Shown piece by piece: positions 6,860 to 11,190 of a stretch of 11,190 nucleotides of DNA. A model generated the notes under the pieces. That model saw only the letters and a program-made list of their open reading frames with translations, was not told where the DNA came from and made no database searches. The first letter of the stretch is position 1, and the number at the start of each line of letters is the position of its first letter. The DNA comes from DATLMR01 sp035634255 (GTDB taxonomy: Bacteria; Acidobacteriota; Blastocatellia; UBA7656). The stretch lies in contig DASQDI010000041.1 of NCBI GenBank assembly GCA_035634255.1, forward strand, positions 1 to 11,190, read 5' to 3'. Made by a program: the position numbers and the translations under genes.

Positions 6860-7657
6860 ATGAAAGGTATAGTACTCGCCGGCGGGCTCGGGACGAGGCT
6901 TTCGCCGCTCACCCGCATAACCAACAAGCACCTGCTGCCGGTCTATGACAGCCCGATGGTCTACTACCCCATCAAGACCCTCGTGCAGGCGGGCATAACC
7001 GATATACTGGTCATCACGGGCGGGAACAACGCGGGCGACTTTCTGAAGCTACTGCGCAACGGGGCCGAGTTCGGGCTGCGGCACTTGAACTATGCTTATC
7101 AGGAAGGTGAGGGCGGGATAGCCGCCGCGCTCGCCCTGGCAGAACACTTCGCAGACGGCGGCCCCGTCTGCGTCGTGCTCGGGGACAACATCCTCGAAAA
7201 TTCGATTGCCACCTACGTCAGGAAGTTCAGGCACCAGGGCTCCGGCGCGAAGATCCTCCTGAGCGAGGTGCCCGACCCGCAGAGGTTCGGCGTGCCCGTG
7301 TTCGAGAACGGCGAGGTATCGCGCATCGAGGAGAAGCCCGCGGAGCCGAAGTCGCCCTTCGCGGTCATCGGCGTCTACATGTACGACAGCAGGGTTTTCG
7401 ACATAATCAAGACGCTCGTGCCGAGCGGTCGCGGGGAGCTTGAGATAACCGACGTGAACAACGCCTACATCGAATCGGGCGAGATGAGCTGGAACGTGAT
7501 CACCGGCTGGTGGACCGACGCCGGCACTTTCGACAGCCTGCTCAGGGCCTCCACTCTGGTCGCCGAATCCCGCGAAAAGGAGATGGCGAGGGCGGGGGTC
7601 GGTGGTCAGGAGTCGGCCTCAGGGGTCAGGGGTCAGGGGTCAGGGGTCAGGGGCTAA
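6860..7657 (+). CDS. Sugar-1-phosphate nucleotidylyltransferase, short RmlA-type
   Basis: This enzyme joins a sugar 1-phosphate to a nucleoside triphosphate, most likely glucose-1-phosphate plus dTTP to dTDP-glucose, the first step to dTDP-rhamnose. It has LAGGLGTRLSPLT (6-18), Lys23 in NKHLLP, the metal-binding LGDN (107-110), EEKP (157-160), GELEITDVN (192-200) and WWTDAGT (217-223). The conserved core ends near residue 240, which suits the short form lacking the roughly 50-residue C-terminal extension of E. coli RmlA. The nucleotide and sugar are not certain, because related enzymes use UTP and other sugars and no other rml genes are in the window. Start: ATG at 6860 with AGGAAGG 7 nt upstream. 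Oddity: the last 20 residues (from about 246, repeats of SGVRGQG) are encoded by a GGGGTCA heptamer array and are almost certainly not part of the ancestral enzyme. Confidence 0.88.
   Translation: MKGIVLAGGLGTRLSPLTRITNKHLLPVYDSPMVYYPIKTLVQAGITDILVITGGNNAGDFLKLLRNGAEFGLRHLNYAYQEGEGGIAAALALAEHFADGGPVCVVLGDNILENSIATYVRKFRHQGSGAKILLSEVPDPQRFGVPVFENGEVSRIEEKPAEPKSPFAVIGVYMYDSRVFDIIKTLVPSGRGELEITDVNNAYIESGEMSWNVITGWWTDAGTFDSLLRASTLVAESREKEMARAGVGGQESASGVRGQGSGVRG
7621..7655 (+). repeat. AGGGGTC heptamer tandem array with G-quadruplex potential
   Basis: Four perfect AGGGGTC copies (7621-7648) are followed by a fifth diverged copy (7649-7655). Degenerate copies extend upstream to about 7594. Five GGGG runs separated by TCA form an ideal intramolecular G-quadruplex pattern on the plus strand and in the mRNA. 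The array overlaps the nucleotidylyltransferase coding end; its last copy contains the TAA stop. Because seven is not a multiple of three, 21 bp encode a seven-residue repeat. Confidence 0.9.
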
Positions 7658-7671
7658 GGAAAAATATTTCA

Positions 7672-7707
7672 GACTCTCTTTATAGAATCGATTCTCTTTA
7701 TTAAATC
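7672..7707. repeat. Imperfect 18-bp tandem repeat containing a 12-bp palindrome
   Basis: The 18-mers at 7672-7689 and 7690-7707 match at 15 of 18 positions. Their junction forms the perfect palindrome AGAATCGATTCT (7684-7695). This AT-rich block lies between two convergent genes, directly after the G-heptad array. Confidence 0.8.
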
Positions 7708-7720
7708 CCTCTCCTGCCCT

Positions 7721-7738
7721 GGCCCCCGGCCCCCGGCC
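7721..7738. repeat. GGCCCCC heptamer repeat abutting a stop codon
   Basis: Two full GGCCCCC units (7721-7727, 7728-7734) and a partial GGCC reach the reverse-strand stop codon of the permease gene. The C-runs are spaced at seven bases like the G-runs upstream, so CCCC-N3-CCCC could pair with GGGG-N3-GGGG in a read-through transcript. Confidence 0.6.
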
Positions 7739-9006
7739 TACTCATGCCTTAAGGCGACGATGGGGTCGAGCCGCGCGGCCTTGATCGCGGGCCAGAGCCC
7801 GAAGATTATTCCCACCGCGACGGAGCCGAAGAAGCCGAAGGCGGCCGCGAATAACGGGATCCTCATCGCGAGGTCTGGCACGAGCGACGAGACCGTGACC
7901 GCGAGCAGCCAGCTGCATAAGAGCCCCGCGACCCCCCCGACCCCCGTGAGCGTGACGGCTTCGGTGAGGAACTGCCAGACTATGTCGACCCTCCGCGCGC
8001 CGACGGCCTTTCGGATACCTATCTCCCGCGTGCGCTCGGTCACGGCGACCAGCATGATGTTCATCACCCCGACCCCCCCGACCAGAAAGGCTATCGAAGA
8101 GATTATCAGCATCACCCCGAAGACCGCCCCGACTATGTCGTCGAACGTGGTGATGAAGGAGTCGGGGGTGCCGACCTCAAAATTATTCTCGGCGTGGAGG
8201 GGCACCTTGCGGCGGCGGCGGAGCACCTGCTCGAGTTGCTCCAGCCCCGCCTTCATCTCCCCTTCGCGCATCCTGATGATGATGAAGTGGTCGTCGGCCG
8301 TCGGGTAGATTTTGTTGAAGGTCCAGTAAGGGATGAAGATGTCGTTGTCTTCCTCGTTCTCCGACCCGAACGGGCCGGCCTTCTGCTTCTTCACGGTGCC
8401 GACGACCGTGAAGTCCTGGCCCCCGACGTTTATCACCTTGCCGACCGGGTCTTCCGACGGGAAGAGCGCCTCGACCACGTTGAAGGCGAGGACGCAGACG
8501 TAAGCGCGGTGCCTCGTCTCCGTCTCCGTGAAGTACCGGCCCTGGTCGATTGGCACGTTCATCACCAGCTCGGCGACGGGGAAGTTGCCGATCATGCGCG
8601 GGCGGCCCATCACGCGGTCGCGGTAACGCGCCTCGGGCGGGGCGGGCGGCGGCTGTCCGGGCGGAGGCAGCCCGTAGATCAGGCCGGCGTAGACGAACTC
8701 GGCCGCCGCGACCTCCCGCTCGACGGCCTGCGCGTCCTCCAGAGTGAGCGGCTTGCGGTTGAGCACCTCGCTCGAAAGCTTCCCCGTGGGGATGAAGGGC
8801 CACCGCCAGACGTAGACGTTGCGCGTGCCGAAGCTCTCGGCCTGGTCCAGAATCGTCTGGCGGAAGCCGTTCAACACGGCCGCCATCGACACGATCACGA
8901 GCACGCCTATGAAGACCCCGAGTATGGTGAGGCTCGCGCGGAACTTGTGCGCGACGAGGGTCTCCATCGCCAGCCGGGTGTTCTCTCTGATGGACCAGAA
9001 ATTCAT
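7738..9006 (-). CDS. MacB/FtsX-type ABC transporter permease (second of pair)
   Basis: This 422-residue inner-membrane permease has the MacB architecture. TM1 is at about 25-46 (SLTILGVFIGVLVIVSMAAV), followed by a large periplasmic MacB_PCD domain (about 47-290) and the FtsX domain with TM2 (293-316), TM3 (348-372) and TM4 (384-406). The cytosolic signature ERTREIGIRKAVGAR (324-338) contacts the ATPase. MacB-type systems use ATP hydrolysis to drive periplasmic conformational changes, typically exporting lipids, peptides or drugs via partners. This protein lacks the N-terminal ATPase that MacB itself carries, so it needs a separate subunit. A proline-rich loop (113-124, LPPPGQPPPAPP) interrupts the periplasmic domain. 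ATG at 9006 has an SD-like GAGAGGG close upstream and follows the first permease by 18 bp, so the two are co-transcribed and probably form a heterodimer. It converges on the nucleotidylyltransferase gene. The substrate is unknown. Confidence 0.92.
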   Translation of the reverse strand: MNFWSIRENTRLAMETLVAHKFRASLTILGVFIGVLVIVSMAAVLNGFRQTILDQAESFGTRNVYVWRWPFIPTGKLSSEVLNRKPLTLEDAQAVEREVAAAEFVYAGLIYGLPPPGQPPPAPPEARYRDRVMGRPRMIGNFPVAELVMNVPIDQGRYFTETETRHRAYVCVLAFNVVEALFPSEDPVGKVINVGGQDFTVVGTVKKQKAGPFGSENEEDNDIFIPYWTFNKIYPTADDHFIIIRMREGEMKAGLEQLEQVLRRRRKVPLHAENNFEVGTPDSFITTFDDIVGAVFGVMLIISSIAFLVGGVGVMNIMLVAVTERTREIGIRKAVGARRVDIVWQFLTEAVTLTGVGGVAGLLCSWLLAVTVSSLVPDLAMRIPLFAAAFGFFGSVAVGIIFGLWPAIKAARLDPIVALRHE

Positions 9007-9024
9007 ATCCCTCTCATGGGCTCC

Positions 9025-10308
9025 TCACTCGGCCCTCAGGGCCTCGATGGGGTCGAGCCCGCCCGCCCTCCTCGCGGGGTATATCCCGAAGAAGACCCCG
9101 ATCACCGTCGAAAGCGCGAAGGCCAGAAGGGGGGCCCAGAGCGGGAAACTGGACGGGAGGGGCGTGTACCGGGAGAGCAGCAGGGAGATGCAGTAGGCCA
9201 GGGCCACGCCCCCCACCGCCCCCGTGCAGCAGAGTACGACCGACTCGACGAGGAACTGGCGGACCACGTCCTGCTGCCTCGCGCCGACGGCCTTCCGGAT
9301 CCCTATCTCTTTCGTCCTTTCGACGACCGACACGAGCATGATGTTCATGATGACGATGCCCCCGACCACGAGCGATATGCCGACGACGAACAGCGACACC
9401 GAAAAGATGATCCGCGTCAGGTTGTCGAACAGCTCGTTCACGCCTTCGCTCGTGATGAGCCCGAAGTCGTCCTTCTCGTGGTAGGTGAGGCGGTGCAGAG
9501 AGCGGGTGATCAGCCGCGCCTGATCCTCGGCCTGACTCAACTCCCCCTCCTTCGCCTTGACTGAGATGGTCACGCTCCGCCGCGCGCCATATATCTTGTG
9601 GAAGGTCGAGATCGGGACTTTAACGAAATTGTCCCGGGAGAAGCCGAGCACCGAGCCCCGCTTCTCCGCGACCCCGACGACCGTGTACACGTGATCGTCC
9701 ACCTGAATGCTCTTGTCCACGGGGTCCACGCCGGGGAAGAGCTTGTCGGCCACCTCCCAGCCGATGAAGGCCGCGAACCGGGAGCGGTCGTTCTCCCAGT
9801 CGAGCAGGTTGCGCCCCTGCGCGACCTCGTACGGCTCTATGTCCACTATGTTCGGGGTTATACCGGACAGCCCCACCTGCTCGACCGAGTTCTTGCCCGC
9901 CCGGACCGTGACCTCCTTCTGCGCCTCCACGCCTATCGCCTCGCACGCGGAGCAGTTGCGGCGGATCACCTCCGCCTCCTCGAAGCGGATCTCCGGGTTG
10001 CGCCGCAGCATCTCGAAGAATTCGTCGGGGTTGGTGGTGATCGGGTACTGCGTGATGACGAACGTGTTCGGCCCGAAGTTCGACACCTTGGCCTTCCAGT
10101 ACTTGTCCAGCCCCTCGATTATCGAGATGACCGATATGATGGACGTTATGCCTATTATGATTCCGAGCAGGGTGAGGAAAGACCTGAGCTTGTTCGAGCG
10201 CAGGGAGTCGAGCGCAACGCCTGCGTATTCGAGAAAGCCCGCGTGCCCGCGCCGCGCGCGCGGCGCGTCTTCCTGGGCTCTGCCTGTTAGAGTTCCGGAG
10301 GTGGCCAT
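9025..10308 (-). CDS. MacB/FtsX-type ABC transporter permease (first of pair)
   Basis: This permease of 427 residues (from ATG at 10308) has the same layout as its downstream partner: a cytosolic N-terminus, TM1 (about 44-66), a periplasmic MacB-like domain (67-300), then TM2 (302-325), TM3 (354-378) and TM4 (393-411). ERTKEIGIRKAVGAR (330-344) marks the FtsX-type coupling loop, and the C-terminus YPARRAGGLDPIEALRAE is typical. The pair shares motifs but differs widely in the periplasmic part, as expected for a heterodimer. A CSAC pair (Cys119, Cys122) lies in the periplasmic domain. The frame also opens at TTG 10329 and ATG 10326. I prefer 10308 because the predicted promoter would start transcription at about 10333, leaving the earlier starts almost leaderless; no site has a strong SD. 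No ATPase gene is adjacent. Confidence 0.9.
   Translation of the reverse strand: MATSGTLTGRAQEDAPRARRGHAGFLEYAGVALDSLRSNKLRSFLTLLGIIIGITSIISVISIIEGLDKYWKAKVSNFGPNTFVITQYPITTNPDEFFEMLRRNPEIRFEEAEVIRRNCSACEAIGVEAQKEVTVRAGKNSVEQVGLSGITPNIVDIEPYEVAQGRNLLDWENDRSRFAAFIGWEVADKLFPGVDPVDKSIQVDDHVYTVVGVAEKRGSVLGFSRDNFVKVPISTFHKIYGARRSVTISVKAKEGELSQAEDQARLITRSLHRLTYHEKDDFGLITSEGVNELFDNLTRIIFSVSLFVVGISLVVGGIVIMNIMLVSVVERTKEIGIRKAVGARQQDVVRQFLVESVVLCCTGAVGGVALAYCISLLLSRYTPLPSSFPLWAPLLAFALSTVIGVFFGIYPARRAGGLDPIEALRAE
10248..10267. repeat. 20-bp perfect GC palindrome in the permease 5' coding region
   Basis: The 20 bases centred between 10257 and 10258 equal their own reverse complement and are all G/C, with an alternating CG core. 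They encode residues about 14-21 of the first permease, before its first membrane segment. In mRNA this could fold into a hairpin about 40 nt after the start codon. Confidence 0.6.
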
Positions 10309-10339
10309 ACCGATCAACACCCACATCAATCAACATCCT

Positions 10340-10368
10340 GTTATAGCCTCCCGGCCTGTCCAGGTCAA
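10340..10368 (-). promoter_or_regulatory. Sigma70-like promoter of the permease operon
   Basis: Read on the minus strand, TTGACC (10368-10363) and TATAAC (10345-10340) are separated by exactly 17 bp, each matching consensus in five of six positions. Transcription would start near 10333, about 25 nt before the preferred ATG at 10308. Confidence 0.7.
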
Positions 10369-10579
10369 ACGCGGAGCGCGCGGCGGTTCGACGGCGCGGC
10401 CGCCCGACCCCGCATGGCTTTACAATCCGGTGGCGGTGTGAGATTCTCCGACGAAACTAAAGATACGTCAGACCACTAAGTACAGGACAAAAATCGATCT
10501 TTGAAAATGCATAAAAGGCCATCGTGCCGCTATCCTTATCAAGATCATCGCCAAATGTATCTTGAAAGGAACCGACACA
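10369..10579. other. Junction between host DNA and insertion sequence, no gene
   Basis: Bases 10369 to about 10435 are very GC-rich, with a plus-strand TACAAT at 10421-10426 that resembles a -10 box but lacks a -35. From about 10440 the sequence becomes AT-richer and reads into the transposase gene. I cannot fix the left end of the element: no inverted repeat partner or target duplication is in the window. A GAAAGGA SD (10564-10570) precedes the transposase ATG. Confidence 0.45.
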
Positions 10580-11190
10580 ATGGCCCACATTCGCTTGCTT
10601 GAGCGAACGCTTACTGAAAATGTAGCTTGGAACAAAGCTCGTATCAACTTCCTGGCCAAGTTCTTGGTCGCACTGATTCAAGTTAAGACCGTCAACCTCG
10701 TTCAAGTGGCAGCGGCTTTCTCCGGTCACGCCCAGCCCTCGTCCAACTACAAACGCGTTCAGCGATTCCTTCGGTTCTTTGAAATCAGCTATGCAGGGCT
10801 CGCATTGTTTGTCGTTAAATTGGTTAGATTGCCCGCGCCCTGGGCCATCACTGTGGATCGCACGGATTGGTACTTGGGCTCGACACCTCTGAATATTATG
10901 ACACTTGGCATATGCTATAAAGGGATAGCCTTCCCGCTTTTGTGGACTATCCTCGAAAAGAAAGGGTGCTCCAATACTGCCGAGCGTATCCAACTGCTGG
11001 AAGATTTTAATCGCTTGTTTGACTTTTCTTCGATTGATTATCTGTGTGCAGACCGTGAGTTTGTTGGCAAAAAGTGGTTTACCTACCTGGCTAACAATGG
11101 GGTTGATTTCCGCATACGGCTGCGAGCCAACACCTTGATCACTAATGGGCGCGGGCAAGCAGTCGCGGCCCGTCGTCTGTTTTGTGGTTT
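10475..11190 (+). mobile_element. IS4-family insertion sequence, left part
   Basis: Composition falls to roughly 47% GC, unlike the flanks, and the only gene is an IS4-family transposase. The left boundary is approximate (10440-10500), and the right end, with its inverted repeat, lies outside the window. It sits about 100 bp beyond the permease promoter and is transcribed away from it. Confidence 0.75.
10580..11190 (+). CDS. IS4-family transposase, N-terminal part (3' cut by window)
   Basis: The frame starting at ATG 10580 (SD GAAAGGA 9 nt upstream) stays open to the window end, showing 203 residues of a protein that is usually about 350-400 aa. The N-terminal helical DNA-binding region has AKFLVALIQVKTVNLVQVA and YKRVQRFLRFF. 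The DDE/RNase-H-like core then begins: TVDRTDWYLG holds the first catalytic Asp, and GIAFPLLWTILEKKG and LCADREFVGKKWF hold the second. The catalytic Glu and the YREK-type motif would lie downstream, out of view. It cuts and joins the ends of its own element. Nothing visible is broken, so it could be active. Codon use is AT-richer than in the neighbouring genes, as expected for a recent arrival. A 233-codon open frame on the opposite strand is a shadow. Confidence 0.92.
   Translation, partial: MAHIRLLERTLTENVAWNKARINFLAKFLVALIQVKTVNLVQVAAAFSGHAQPSSNYKRVQRFLRFFEISYAGLALFVVKLVRLPAPWAITVDRTDWYLGSTPLNIMTLGICYKGIAFPLLWTILEKKGCSNTAERIQLLEDFNRLFDFSSIDYLCADREFVGKKWFTYLANNGVDFRIRLRANTLITNGRGQAVAARRLFCG

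Noticed and set aside
7591..7740. Possible CRISPR array
   Set aside because: The repeats are 7 or 18 bp, contiguous and without unique spacers, and no cas genes are present.
8194..9564. 456-codon plus-strand open frame across both permease genes
   Set aside because: It is a high-GC shadow: it spans the ends of two real genes, its product is rich in His, Arg and Asp without motifs, and the permeases are clear.
7738..10308. Complete macrolide exporter MacAB
   Set aside because: Neither permease has the MacB ATPase domain and no MacA-like adaptor is seen, so a drug-export label is not supported.
10457..11158. Long minus-strand open frame of 233 codons
   Set aside because: It is antisense to an unmistakable IS4 transposase and its product shows no domain or plausible composition.

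Overview
The window is a GC-rich (roughly 65%) bacterial chromosome fragment with dense, mostly SD-led genes and short intergenic gaps. The gene set is a tricorn-like protease, paired MacB-type permeases, a periplasmic LolA-like/thioredoxin fusion, and a GAF-PAS-GGDEF-EAL protein. Together these point to a Gram-negative (diderm) soil-type bacterium. My best guess is Acidobacteriota (Blastocatellia/Pyrinomonadaceae-like), but this is inference from gene style and no marker gene is present.

Layout. (1) 1-990 (+) is the C-terminal third of a tricorn/S41-type protease whose 5' part lies outside the window. A strong inverted repeat (1012-1064) separates it from a convergent gene. (2) 5286-1094 (-) is a compact four-gene run: FabG-like SDR reductase, Tam-like SAM methyltransferase, a small one-TM protein, and a GAF-PAS-GGDEF-EAL cyclic-di-GMP enzyme. 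Gaps are only 12-40 bp, so it is probably one operon. (3) 5520-6752 (+), divergent from the SDR gene, encodes an exported LolA-like domain fused to a TlpA/ResA-type thioredoxin. 6860-7657 (+) encodes a short-form sugar-1-phosphate nucleotidylyltransferase (RmlA family), whose reading frame runs into a heptameric G-rich repeat. (4) 7658-7737 is an unusual short convergent junction with G-heptads, an imperfect 18-bp tandem repeat, a 12-bp palindrome and C-heptads. (5) 10308-7738 (-) holds two MacB/FtsX-type ABC permease genes in tandem, behind a good sigma70-like promoter (10340-10368), with no ATPase gene in view. (6) From about 10440-10480 to the right edge the base composition drops, and an IS4-family transposase gene (10580 to beyond 11190, +) marks an insertion sequence cut by the window end.

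How the genes may work together. The permease pair, the exported thioredoxin fusion and the sugar nucleotidylyltransferase are all cell-envelope functions, but no single pathway ties them. The SDR-methyltransferase-membrane protein-diguanylate cyclase/phosphodiesterase run is the most intriguing linkage, though its substrates cannot be read from sequence. I do not see a clearly new defence or mobile system. The most unusual DNA is the G-quadruplex-capable repeat inside the 3' end of the nucleotidylyltransferase gene and the structured junction after it.
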